Source of the DNA: Thermoplasmata archaeon
GTDB taxonomy: Archaea; Thermoplasmatota; Thermoplasmata; Thermoplasmatales; Thermoplasmataceae
NCBI GenBank assembly: GCA_021793945.1
Contig: JAJYRT010000115.1
Coordinates: forward strand, 1-5,950
Direction of reading: 5' to 3'
DNA length: 5,950 nt
The position numbers and the translations under genes were made by a program. This document shows, in pieces, positions 1 to 5,950 of the stretch (its first letter is position 1; each line of letters begins with the position of its first letter). The notes beneath the pieces are model-generated. The model was given only the letters and a program-made list of their open reading frames with translations. It made no database searches and had not been told where the DNA came from.

Positions 1-374
1 TAATTATACGGTACAAGGGCCTTCATTAGGGCGTTATAGGATAATAACGCGCACTTTTCCCTCGCCGGGCCGAGTTCTATGCCGATCATTCCAAGAACGG
101 TCTCAGGTTTAAGCGTCTTGATGTCTGAAACTGATTTCCCCTTTACGTATTCTGTCAGCATGGATGCCGATGCCTGGCTTATGGAGCATCCCTGACCCAC
201 GAACCTTATGTCGACAAGCTTCCCAGACTCGATGAGCAGGGAGAAATGGAGAGTATCTCCACACACGGGATTTGCTTCGGTTATAGATGTTGTTTCGTTC
301 TGGATCTTCCCGTAGTTCCGCGGTTCCTTGTAATGATCGAGAATAAGCTGAATCTGCAAGTCGTCATCAGTCAT
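1..374 (-). CDS. sufU: SufU/IscU-type Fe-S assembly protein (3' end at window edge)
   Basis: This protein accepts sulfur from the cysteine desulfurase, or acts as a U-type scaffold, in cytosolic Fe-S cluster assembly. I translated it by hand: 124 residues are visible and the last two bases read TA, so the next base probably completes a stop codon. The N-terminal helix carries LDHYKEPRNYG. Three cysteines lie in family motifs: Cys38 in NPVCGD, Cys63 in GQGCSISQASASM and Cys108 in AREKCALL. Asp40 completes the Cys-Asp-Cys-Cys metal set known from Bacillus SufU. The SxSxASM pattern is SufU-like. However, Cys63 and Cys108 are only 45 residues apart, as in IscU, so the roughly 20-residue insertion of Bacillus SufU is missing. 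The IscU chaperone motif LPPVK is also absent. The ATG at 374 overlaps the sufS stop (ATGA), with a weak AAAGGA upstream, which indicates translational coupling. The alternative name is iscU/nifU-like. Confidence 0.93.
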   Translation of the reverse strand, partial: MTDDDLQIQLILDHYKEPRNYGKIQNETTSITEANPVCGDTLHFSLLIESGKLVDIRFVGQGCSISQASASMLTEYVKGKSVSDIKTLKPETVLGMIGIELGPAREKCALLSYNALMKALVPYN

Positions 375-1660
375 TTTGCATACGTCCTTTCCGTCATCCG
401 TATTCCGTCGAAAAGTTTTTCCACATCTTCTCTTGCATTATAAATATAGAAAGAGGCGCGCGAAGTGGCCGCAACGCCCAGTTCATTCATCAGTGGCATT
501 GCACAGTGATGACCTGACCTCACCGCTATGTTGTCTCTGTCAAGCGACTGGGCAACGTCGTGCGGGTGTATTCCATTACCGGTTATCCTGATGCCTCTGG
601 ACATCATCTCCATCTCAAGGTCGAAGGTCGGGATGTCGCCGATGTTGAATGTGTAAACGCCGCCTCTTACATCCAGGTTCCGCGGCCCGTAGGATCTCAG
701 TCCGGGGATTTTACGGTCTTCCTCCAGTTCCAGTGCATACCCTATCAGATCTCTTTCATGTGACCTGACATTTTCCATGCCAAGATTCCTAAGGTAGTCC
801 ACTGCGGCCGAAAGACCTATACCCCCTTCTATATTTGGAGTGCCTGCCTCGAATTTCTGTGGTACCTCATTCCAGGTCGCATGATCCTTCCATACCTGCT
901 TGATCATCTCTCCGCCGCCCATATAAGGATGCATTTTATCCAGATCATCCTTCTTCGCATAAAGTCCCCCGATACCGCTGGGCCCCAGCATCTTGTGCCC
1001 TGAAAAAGCCATGAAATCACATCCTATGCTGGATGCATCAACTGGCATATGCGGAACACTCTGTGCGCCATCAAGAACAAACTTGGCAGAATTCTCATGA
1101 GCCATCTTCCCTATCTCCTTTACTGGATTGATGGTCCCAAGAACGTTGGAGACATGCGTGATGGATACGACCTTTGTCCTTGGCGTGAGCAAAGCTTTCA
1201 TCTGCTCCAGGTTGAGTTCCCAGTCCGGTGTCAGATCGACGAATTTCAGCACCACTCCCTTTTCCTGCAGGAACTGCCACGGCACCAGATTGGAGTGGTG
1301 TTCCATGGTGCTCAGTATCACCTCGTCTCCTGGTTGCAGGTTCCGTGAGTACTCGGCCGCAACAAGGTTAAGGGCTTCTGTCGCGTTCCTGACGAAGACC
1401 ACTGTCCCATCTTTACCCGCACCGATAAATCCCTGAACGTTCTCCCTCGATTTCTCATAAAGGTCGGTGGCCTCTTCGCTGAGCCTGTATATTCCCCTAT
1501 GTATGTTGCTGTTGAAATTATAATAGTAGTCGACAATAGCCTCGACAACCTGCCTCGGTTTCTGGGTAGTAGCCGCGTTGTCCAGGTAAATTATGGGCTT
1601 TCCGTCTATCTCTCTGCTGAAAATCGGGAAGTCCTTCTTTATTGCCTGTGCGTTAATCAT
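371..1660 (-). CDS. sufS: Cysteine desulfurase SufS (class V aminotransferase fold, group II)
   Basis: SufS is a PLP enzyme that converts L-cysteine to alanine and leaves a persulfide on its active-site cysteine, which feeds the SUF pathway. It has 429 residues. Visible motifs are LDNAATT (26-32), HRGIYRLSE (54-62), EHHSN (120-124, the His pair near PLP), DGAQS with PLP-binding Asp197, SGHK with Schiff-base Lys223, and RSGHHCAMP with catalytic Cys386. Arg401 (SRAS) matches the substrate-carboxylate Arg379 of E. coli SufS. His367 in HPHDV matches Bacillus SufS His342, the residue that takes over Zn from SufU. The frame is open 27 codons further upstream, but that would extend 89 nt into sufD. 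The ATG at 1660 overlaps the sufD stop by only 8 nt, has AGAAGG about 11 nt upstream, and gives the normal family N-terminus. It is about 23 residues longer than the usual 406 because of an insertion near residues 342-362. Confidence 0.97.
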   Translation of the reverse strand: MINAQAIKKDFPIFSREIDGKPIIYLDNAATTQKPRQVVEAIVDYYYNFNSNIHRGIYRLSEEATDLYEKSRENVQGFIGAGKDGTVVFVRNATEALNLVAAEYSRNLQPGDEVILSTMEHHSNLVPWQFLQEKGVVLKFVDLTPDWELNLEQMKALLTPRTKVVSITHVSNVLGTINPVKEIGKMAHENSAKFVLDGAQSVPHMPVDASSIGCDFMAFSGHKMLGPSGIGGLYAKKDDLDKMHPYMGGGEMIKQVWKDHATWNEVPQKFEAGTPNIEGGIGLSAAVDYLRNLGMENVRSHERDLIGYALELEEDRKIPGLRSYGPRNLDVRGGVYTFNIGDIPTFDLEMEMMSRGIRITGNGIHPHDVAQSLDRDNIAVRSGHHCAMPLMNELGVAATSRASFYIYNAREDVEKLFDGIRMTERTYAK

Positions 1661-2885
1661 AAAGGGCAATGCCTTCTGAATATTTTTCCACGCGTTCCAT
1701 AAGGATGCTGTCACCGGATTTCTCCACTGTTGATCCGACAAAGCCGCCCGTTATCAGGTTCTTGGCAAGGTTCTTCGGTATGCCACGGGACTGCATGTAG
1801 AATATCTGATCGTCATCCACGCTGCTTATTGCCGATGCATGCTTTGACCTCGTGTTGTTGTTCTTGATGAGCAGGGCTGGTTTTGTATTTGCAAAGCCGT
1901 CCCTGGACATAAGAAGGATCTTAGAATCGTAGTAGCCAGTGGACTTGATGCTTTTTTCCTCTATGTCTATGTTTCCCCTGTGCATAGTAGAACTCCGTCC
2001 CAGGACGACACCCTTCACGTGTATGTCTGCGCTTGTCGCAATTCCCAGCTGGAAACTGCTGTCACGTATATCCATTTTCTGGTCCCCGCCGCTGAAATTT
2101 ATTCCATAAGTCCGGAAATCTGAGCTGTCTCCCCTCTGTATGGATTCATTGGAGAATACAACCTTTCCGGCGCCATGGTTGACGTGGTAAATTGAAAATT
2201 CGGAATATTCAGCAAGGAATGACTTAACAAATGTTAGATCCGTTATCTCATTGTTCTTGTCCTGAAGATAATCGTATTGCACTTTGGATCGCATGCCAAG
2301 GAATATGTACACATTCTTCCCCTGGACTCCACTGCCGATCCCCGTGCTTCCATAAATATCCGTTATCCGCACGTTTGAGTCCTCGCCGCACATTATCACC
2401 GCTTTATAAGCATATGATGATCCAGCAGACGAAACGTTGTGTATCTTTATTTCACCCTTGAATCCATTGGGAACGTTGATGAATATCCCTTTCTGCCATG
2501 TCGAGTTTATGAGATGCTCGATCCTGTCATCACCCTTCTCTGTCAGGAACTCCAGCTTAAGGCCGGATTCTGGTTTTCTCACTGCATCCTCAATATCCAT
2601 CACAGCTATTCCATGACCATCCTTCGGGATGCGGGTAACCGTACCATTTTGCGTGGCGATGTCAAAAACGTCCTGAGCCTTGTCATCTCCTTTGTATTCC
2701 AGGTTCTCGCCAAAGGACATCCGCTCAAGCTCTTCCTCTGTAACCTCCACGTAATCCTTGACAGTGGGGCTCTCCTTGTATGTTCTTATGGGGGATTTAA
2801 TGAATGACAGGAAAGATGCTTTCCTGATATCATAATCCGAACCGCGGAACCTGGTTTTCATTAGTTCTGGGTAGTTCTCCATCAT
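1653..2885 (-). CDS. sufD: SufD, Fe-S cluster assembly protein
   Basis: SufD is the subunit that pairs with SufB in the cytosolic SufBC2D complex, and the nascent cluster is thought to form at the SufB-SufD interface. The 410 residues consist of a variable, helix-rich N-terminal part (about 1-130) and a beta-helix core (about 130-340), then a helical C-terminal domain with the family motif FYMQSRGI (362-369), followed by AKNLITGGF. The core includes VPNGFKGEIKI and HVKGVVLGRSSTMHRGNID. His349 falls where E. coli SufD has the interface residue His360. The Cys two residues before it in E. coli (Cys358) is Ser347 here. The usual HGATVG after the histidine has become HASAIS. Two ATG codons are adjacent (2885 and 2882); the first lies 3 nt after the sufB stop, and GGATGATC just upstream could pair with the 16S 3' end. 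SufB and SufD are homologous, but the absence of the SufB cysteine motif and the gene order support SufD. Confidence 0.95.
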   Translation of the reverse strand: MMENYPELMKTRFRGSDYDIRKASFLSFIKSPIRTYKESPTVKDYVEVTEEELERMSFGENLEYKGDDKAQDVFDIATQNGTVTRIPKDGHGIAVMDIEDAVRKPESGLKLEFLTEKGDDRIEHLINSTWQKGIFINVPNGFKGEIKIHNVSSAGSSYAYKAVIMCGEDSNVRITDIYGSTGIGSGVQGKNVYIFLGMRSKVQYDYLQDKNNEITDLTFVKSFLAEYSEFSIYHVNHGAGKVVFSNESIQRGDSSDFRTYGINFSGGDQKMDIRDSSFQLGIATSADIHVKGVVLGRSSTMHRGNIDIEEKSIKSTGYYDSKILLMSRDGFANTKPALLIKNNNTRSKHASAISSVDDDQIFYMQSRGIPKNLAKNLITGGFVGSTVEKSGDSILMERVEKYSEGIALYD

Positions 2886-2888
2886 AGA

Positions 2889-4331
2889 TCATCCAACCGC
2901 GCCTAGTTTCCCCATTTCAAGTTTGATGAGCCTGTTCATTTCAACCGCAAATTCCATTGGTATTTCCCTCATCACATCGTCAAGGAATCCCAGCACTATC
3001 ATTGAGCTTGCGTCTTCCTCGCTCAGTCCCCTGGATCGCAGGTATGTAAGCTCTTCTGTGCCTATCCTTCCGACAGTTGCTTCGTGAGCAAATGTTGCCG
3101 TTGGATCATATATTTCGTCGTGCGGGTATGTGTACGATGAAGACTCGTCGTTAATCAGCAGGGCATCGCACTGCACATGGCTCTTCGCATACTCGGCTCC
3201 CTTGTTTATTCTCAGCAAGCCACGGTATATGGCCTTGCCATCCTCAACGCTGATGCTTTTTGCTATGATCTTGGAGGTTGTATGAGGCGCAAAGTGTAGT
3301 GCTTTGGCTCCGGTGTCCTTATAGGTACCAGCCCCGGCAAGCGCGACGTTAAGGTTGGAAGCCGACGCATATGCTCCTCTGAGATATGATGAAGGGTACA
3401 GCATTGTTACCTTTGATCCCAGTGATCCACCAACCCATTCCATCTGTGCGTTTTCGTCTACCCATGCACGCTTTGTCGGCATATTGTATACGCTCTTTGA
3501 CCAGTTCTGTACGCTTGTGTATCTGGCCCTGGCGTTCTTCTTGACATATATCTCGACTATTGCACTGTGCAGAGAGTTCTTATCATATCTTGGAGCAGTG
3601 CATCCCTCGATGTAATGAACCTTTGATCCCTCGTCGGCAATCACCATTGTATGCTCGAACTGCCCGGTGGATTCTCCGTTCATCCTGAAGTAGGTCTGGA
3701 GTGGCATGTCTATCTGAACACCCTTGGGAACGTACAGGAAAGAACCTCCGCTCCATACTGCACCGTTAAGGGCAGCGAATTTATTGTCAGTGAAAGGAAC
3801 AGCCCTGCAGAAATAGTCCTTCACAAGGTCAGGATAGTTCCTGACTGCGGAATCAAGATCCATGAATACGACTCCCTTGTCTTCCCATACCTTCTTGAGA
3901 TTGTGGTATACACCCTCGCTGTCATATTGGGCGACAGATCCGGCAAGGTACTTCTGCTCCATCTCAGGGATGCCCAGTTTGGAGAAAGTGTCCTTTATCT
4001 GATCGGGCACTTCGTCCCAGTTGTTTGTCTTGGTTTCTCCCGGCCGGTTGTAGTAGCTTATGTTCTCCCAATCAATTCCGGAGAGGTCTGGTCCCCACGT
4101 TGGCATTGGTTTTGAGTTGAATATCTCCAGGGCACGGAGCCTCAGTCTCTTCATCCATTCCGGTTCCTTCTTTATTTCGGATATCTCCTCGACTACCTGC
4201 TTATTAAGTCCTCTACCCGTCGTATAATCTGAAGCTTCCGGATCATGAAATTCAAAGTCTTCCCTCTTCACATTTTTCAGATCGCTCAGCAGCTTTTCGA
4301 GTTCATCATCATTCCTGTATTCTGTTTCCAT
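2889..4331 (-). CDS. sufB: SufB, Fe-S cluster scaffold protein
   Basis: SufB is the scaffold subunit on which the cluster is built, in complex with SufC and SufD. At 480 residues it is close to E. coli SufB (495). The N-terminal domain carries EPEWMKRLRLRALEIF (56-71) and EKYLAGSVAQYDSEG-type sequence around 125-140. Then come VPFTDNKFAALNGAVWSGGS (178-197) and the beta-helix core. Cys244 in YIEGCTAP matches E. coli Cys254, the sulfur-accepting site. Cys388 in HVQCDALL matches Cys405, the catalytic cysteine. His416-Glu417 in AHEAT match His433-Glu434; the preceding Glu432 of E. coli is Ala415. The C-terminal helical domain has YLRSRGLSEEDA and IPMEFAVEMNRLI. The ATG at 4331 lies 11 nt after the sufC stop, with a good AAGGTG ribosome site. 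There is no intein or insertion. All key residues are present, so a functional scaffold is expected. Confidence 0.98.
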   Translation of the reverse strand: METEYRNDDELEKLLSDLKNVKREDFEFHDPEASDYTTGRGLNKQVVEEISEIKKEPEWMKRLRLRALEIFNSKPMPTWGPDLSGIDWENISYYNRPGETKTNNWDEVPDQIKDTFSKLGIPEMEQKYLAGSVAQYDSEGVYHNLKKVWEDKGVVFMDLDSAVRNYPDLVKDYFCRAVPFTDNKFAALNGAVWSGGSFLYVPKGVQIDMPLQTYFRMNGESTGQFEHTMVIADEGSKVHYIEGCTAPRYDKNSLHSAIVEIYVKKNARARYTSVQNWSKSVYNMPTKRAWVDENAQMEWVGGSLGSKVTMLYPSSYLRGAYASASNLNVALAGAGTYKDTGAKALHFAPHTTSKIIAKSISVEDGKAIYRGLLRINKGAEYAKSHVQCDALLINDESSSYTYPHDEIYDPTATFAHEATVGRIGTEELTYLRSRGLSEEDASSMIVLGFLDDVMREIPMEFAVEMNRLIKLEMGKLGAVG

Positions 4332-4337
4332 TTTTTA

Positions 4338-4343
4338 CACCTT
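4338..4343 (-). promoter_or_regulatory. Shine-Dalgarno for sufB
   Basis: AAGGTG lies 6 nt upstream of the sufB ATG, and its first base is the last base of the sufC TGA stop. The position suits re-initiation or coupled translation of the scaffold after its ATPase partner. It is the best-placed ribosome site in the operon. Confidence 0.75.
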
Positions 4344-5080
4344 CACGCCCTTATCCAATCGTATCCATCGTCCTCTATCCTGAGTGCGAGATTCCTGTCC
4401 CCATTCTTCACAACTACCCCGTCCATCAGCACATGGACAAACTGGGGGTCTATGCTCTTCAGTATTCTCTGGTAATGTGTTATGATAAGAAATCCCACAT
4501 GCTCGCTGTAATAATCCTTTATTTCGCTGGCAACAAGCTTGAGCGCATCAACGTCAAGCCCAGAGTCGATCTCGTCCAGAATAACTATCTTTGGCCTGAG
4601 CATGACCATCTGGAGTATCTCTATCCTCTTTCTTTCGCCACCAGAGAATCCATCGTTTACAGATCGGGATATGAATGATTCGTCCAGGCCGACGTTTTTC
4701 ATGTGGGTCTTCAGTTTGTCGTAAAACTGTGATATGGTGAGTTTCTCATTTGGATGAAGCTGGTTGTATGCGCTCCTGAGAAAAGAGGAAAGCTTAACGC
4801 CGGGAATAGAGACTGGGCTCTGAAACGCGAGGAAAAGCCCGGCTCTTGCCCTTTCTTCAGGAGTCTTGTGTGTTATGTCCACTCCATCAAGAAGGATGGA
4901 ACCACCGTTTATGACATAATTGGGATGGCCTATCAGGACATTACCAAGTGTGCTTTTACCTGCACCATTGGGACCCATAAGAGCATGTATCTCCCCTCCG
5001 CGTACGGTGATCGATACATCTTTCAGTATCTTCTTGTCTTCCACTGAAGCGGCAAGATTTGATATTATCAGTTCAGTCAT
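4343..5080 (-). CDS. sufC: SufC, ABC-type ATPase of the SUF complex
   Basis: SufC is a soluble ABC ATPase that binds the C-terminal domains of SufB and SufD and drives the shape change needed for cluster assembly; it is not a transporter. The 245 residues match the family (E. coli 248). Motifs in order are Walker A GPNGAGKST (36-44, Lys42), Q-loop FQSP with Gln87, signature FSGGERKR (145-152), Walker B VILDEIDSGLD with Asp169 and Glu170, and H-loop ITHYQRIL with His202. The DEIDSGLDVDAL stretch and the Y after the H-loop histidine are characteristic of SufC. The frame stays open 52 codons further upstream, but that part reads through the promoter region and does not resemble the family. The ATG at 5080, preceded by AAGGTG, gives the normal N-terminus. 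It is the first gene of the operon. Confidence 0.98.
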   Translation of the reverse strand: MTELIISNLAASVEDKKILKDVSITVRGGEIHALMGPNGAGKSTLGNVLIGHPNYVINGGSILLDGVDITHKTPEERARAGLFLAFQSPVSIPGVKLSSFLRSAYNQLHPNEKLTISQFYDKLKTHMKNVGLDESFISRSVNDGFSGGERKRIEILQMVMLRPKIVILDEIDSGLDVDALKLVASEIKDYYSEHVGFLIITHYQRILKSIDPQFVHVLMDGVVVKNGDRNLALRIEDDGYDWIRA

Positions 5081-5090
5081 TTTATCTGCG

Positions 5091-5096
5091 CACCTT
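5091..5096 (-). promoter_or_regulatory. Shine-Dalgarno for sufC
   Basis: AAGGTG lies 10 nt upstream of the ATG at 5080, the same hexamer as before sufB. It supports this ATG over the longer open frame and requires that the sufC transcript starts upstream of about 5096, so this mRNA has a leader. Confidence 0.7.
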
Positions 5097-5115
5097 TGTA
5101 ATGATTGTTTTGACG

Positions 5116-5123
5116 TATTTAAA
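5116..5123 (-). promoter_or_regulatory. Candidate TATA box for the sufCBDSU operon
   Basis: Read on the minus strand this is TTTAAATA, a good archaeal TATA element. A start at the adenines near 5097-5099 would give a leader of about 17-19 nt that just includes the Shine-Dalgarno; the spacing from the box is slightly short. A second candidate, minus-strand TATAAATA at 5152-5159, would give a leader of nearly 50 nt. I prefer the nearer box but cannot exclude the farther one. Confidence 0.5.
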
Positions 5124-5144
5124 CACTTTCTTATGTGTAAATTG

Positions 5145-5159
5145 ACTAAATTATTTATA
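5145..5159 (+). promoter_or_regulatory. BRE/TATA promoter of sufR
   Basis: ACTAAA (5145-5150) followed by TTATTTATA (5151-5159) reads as a BRE plus TATA box on the plus strand. The box centre is about 27-30 nt before the ATG at 5185, so transcription should start at or just before that ATG. There is no Shine-Dalgarno, which fits a leaderless mRNA. Confidence 0.6.
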
Positions 5160-5184
5160 CCCTCATGTATTGTATATTTGTAAC

Positions 5185-5868
5185 ATGGAAAATCAGTTAA
5201 TCGAGAGTAATGATTCATCAGATGACATATCAGCAATCCTTGGTACTGTTAGAGGCCGGATAATAAACGAGCTCAGCATCAACGAAAAGAGCATGGATGA
5301 GCTTGCGGAGATACTCAGTATAAACAAGAATGCAGTCAAGGAGCATATGGATTCACTGGAGATGAAGGGCTACGTGAAATCCTTTTTCCGAGGCGGAAAA
5401 TCAGGCAGGCCGAGGAAATTCTTTGAATTGACAGAGAAAGGGATGTCACTCTTCCCCAAGAAATATATCACTCTCGCCACTTATCTTTTCTCTGAATTCG
5501 AGAAAGAGGTTGGTACTGATAGAATGAACATGATCCTTGGAAGAATAGCGGACCGGATGCTCAAGGATATGGGGATGAAGGCAAGCGATCAACCCAGCGC
5601 AAACAGGGAACAGAAAATAAGGGAACTATCAGAATTTGTGTCTGCCCTGAACAGGCTCGGGTACTATGCAAGGCTTGAAGTGTCGAATGACACGGTGCGA
5701 ATAGTAAGGCACAACTGCATATTTTATGATATTGCAAAAAATAATACAAAGATCATCTGCGGAACACTGGAAAACCAGTTGATTAACAGGTCAATAGACG
5801 AGAAATTCACTATTGTGGAAAAGTTCACAGACGGCGCGAAGAAATGTGTCGTTGAAGTAAAGTTGTAG
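5185..5868 (+). CDS. sufR: SufR-type Fe-S sensing transcriptional regulator
   Basis: This is a DNA-binding regulator, most likely a repressor of the suf operon that senses Fe-S cluster status. The 227 residues begin with a winged helix-turn-helix (about 15-87): RGRIINELSI, then MDELAEILSINKNAVKEHM as the helix-turn-helix, and the wing SGRPRKFFELTEKG followed by LFPKKY, a pattern typical of SufR/COG2345 proteins. The middle (about 92-150) is helical. The C-terminal domain has RHNC (Cys178), Cys192 and Cys221, spaced C-x13-C-x28-C. This resembles the three-cysteine set proposed to hold a [4Fe-4S] cluster in actinobacterial SufR; the protein has no other cysteine. An upstream TTG at 5170 is in frame but too close to the TATA box to be transcribed, so I chose the ATG at 5185. 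The divergent position beside sufC suggests control of the operon and of itself. Target and ligand are inferred, not shown by sequence. Confidence 0.85.
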   Translation: MENQLIESNDSSDDISAILGTVRGRIINELSINEKSMDELAEILSINKNAVKEHMDSLEMKGYVKSFFRGGKSGRPRKFFELTEKGMSLFPKKYITLATYLFSEFEKEVGTDRMNMILGRIADRMLKDMGMKASDQPSANREQKIRELSEFVSALNRLGYYARLEVSNDTVRIVRHNCIFYDIAKNNTKIICGTLENQLINRSIDEKFTIVEKFTDGAKKCVVEVKL

Positions 5869-5950
5869 AATATAGGATCTTTTCCCAACTTATATCGCTT
5901 CCGTGGTTCACCCTGGCAGCTAGTTTTACTCATCTCATTAATATTCATTA
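5869..5950. other. Non-coding tail after sufR
   Basis: I see no gene in these 82 bases. A short T-run (TCTTTTCCC, about 5879-5887) could help end sufR transcription, and CTTATAT near 5889-5895 is a weak TATA-like string that might serve a gene beyond the window. Neither is strong enough to call as a separate feature. Confidence 0.4.

Larger units (their letters stand above)
5106..5160. promoter_or_regulatory. Candidate operator region: phased dyads over both TATA boxes
   Basis: Three short inverted repeats lie in the divergent region. TGTTT-N10-AAACA (5106-5125) covers the sufC TATA box. ACAC-N8-GTGT (5123-5138) lies between the two boxes. GTGTAAAT-N10-ATTTATAC (5135-5160, 7 of 8 positions matching) covers the sufR TATA box. 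The first and third have the same spacer length, each spacer begins TGAC, and their centres are 32 bp apart, close to three helical turns. This would suit dimers of the neighbouring winged-helix regulator blocking both promoters. The region is AT-rich, so chance matches are a real possibility. Confidence 0.35.

Noticed and set aside
1661..1741. A 27-codon N-terminal extension of sufS
   Set aside because: It would overlap the coding end of sufD by 89 nt and adds sequence unlike SufS; the ATG at 1660 gives the standard N-terminus.
2439..2807. A 122-codon plus-strand frame inside sufD
   Set aside because: It is antisense to sufD, with no initiation signals and low-plausibility composition.
3651..4115. 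A 154-codon plus-strand frame inside sufB
   Set aside because: It is antisense to strongly conserved SufB sequence, without a promoter or ribosome site; its length follows from the codon pattern of sufB.
5170..5184. An upstream in-frame TTG start for sufR
   Set aside because: It lies only about 11 nt after the TATA box, so it should be upstream of the transcription start, and it has no ribosome site.
5081..5236. A 52-codon N-terminal extension of sufC in the same open frame
   Set aside because: It crosses both TATA boxes and the start of sufR, has no SufC-like sequence, and the ATG at 5080 with AAGGTG gives the normal protein length.
5900..5925. GGTTCACC resembling the T-arm of a tRNA
   Set aside because: There is no matching acceptor, D-arm or anticodon arm on either side, and the T-stem does not pair properly.
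5724..5948. A 74-codon minus-strand frame overlapping the end of sufR
   Set aside because: Most of it is antisense to the conserved cysteine domain of sufR; it has no ribosome site and no recognisable sequence, so it is a shadow.

Overview
The window holds a nearly complete archaeal SUF iron-sulfur cluster assembly operon with a divergently transcribed, probably cluster-sensing regulator. On the minus strand, in transcription order, are sufC (ABC ATPase), sufB and sufD (scaffold proteins), sufS (cysteine desulfurase) and a sufU/iscU-type sulfur-transfer or scaffold gene that runs to the left edge. On the plus strand, starting 104 bases away from sufC, is a winged-helix gene of the SufR type with three C-terminal cysteines in a plausible cluster-ligand arrangement.

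The organism is most likely an archaeon, and the Thermoplasmata are my best guess. The promoters look archaeal (AT-rich TATA boxes, one with a BRE-like purine stretch). The regulator appears to have a leaderless mRNA, while sufB and sufC have an AAGGTG Shine-Dalgarno. The C-B-D-S-U order, moderate GC, and AGR and ATA codon use also fit. No rRNA or other phylogenetic marker is present, so the assignment is inference.

Layout: 1-374 sufU (minus, probably complete apart from its stop codon); 371-1660 sufS; 1653-2885 sufD; 2889-4331 sufB; 4343-5080 sufC (all minus, tightly packed, overlaps of 4 and 8 nt and gaps of 3 and 11 nt); 5081-5184 shared divergent control region; 5185-5868 sufR (plus); 5869-5950 short non-coding tail. 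There are no mobile elements, RNA genes or CRISPR arrays.

How the genes work together: SufS takes sulfur from cysteine as a persulfide; SufU is expected to accept it, because its Zn-ligand set and the partner histidine of SufS are both present. SufB-SufC-SufD assembles the cluster using ATP hydrolysis by SufC. SufR probably senses cluster status and represses both divergent promoters. The least ordinary points are a roughly 21-residue insertion in SufS immediately before the SufU-interacting histidine, which looks like a degenerate internal duplication; a SufU without the insertion typical of Bacillus SufU; and a set of dyads spaced about 32 bp apart over the two TATA boxes. I see no wholly new system here.
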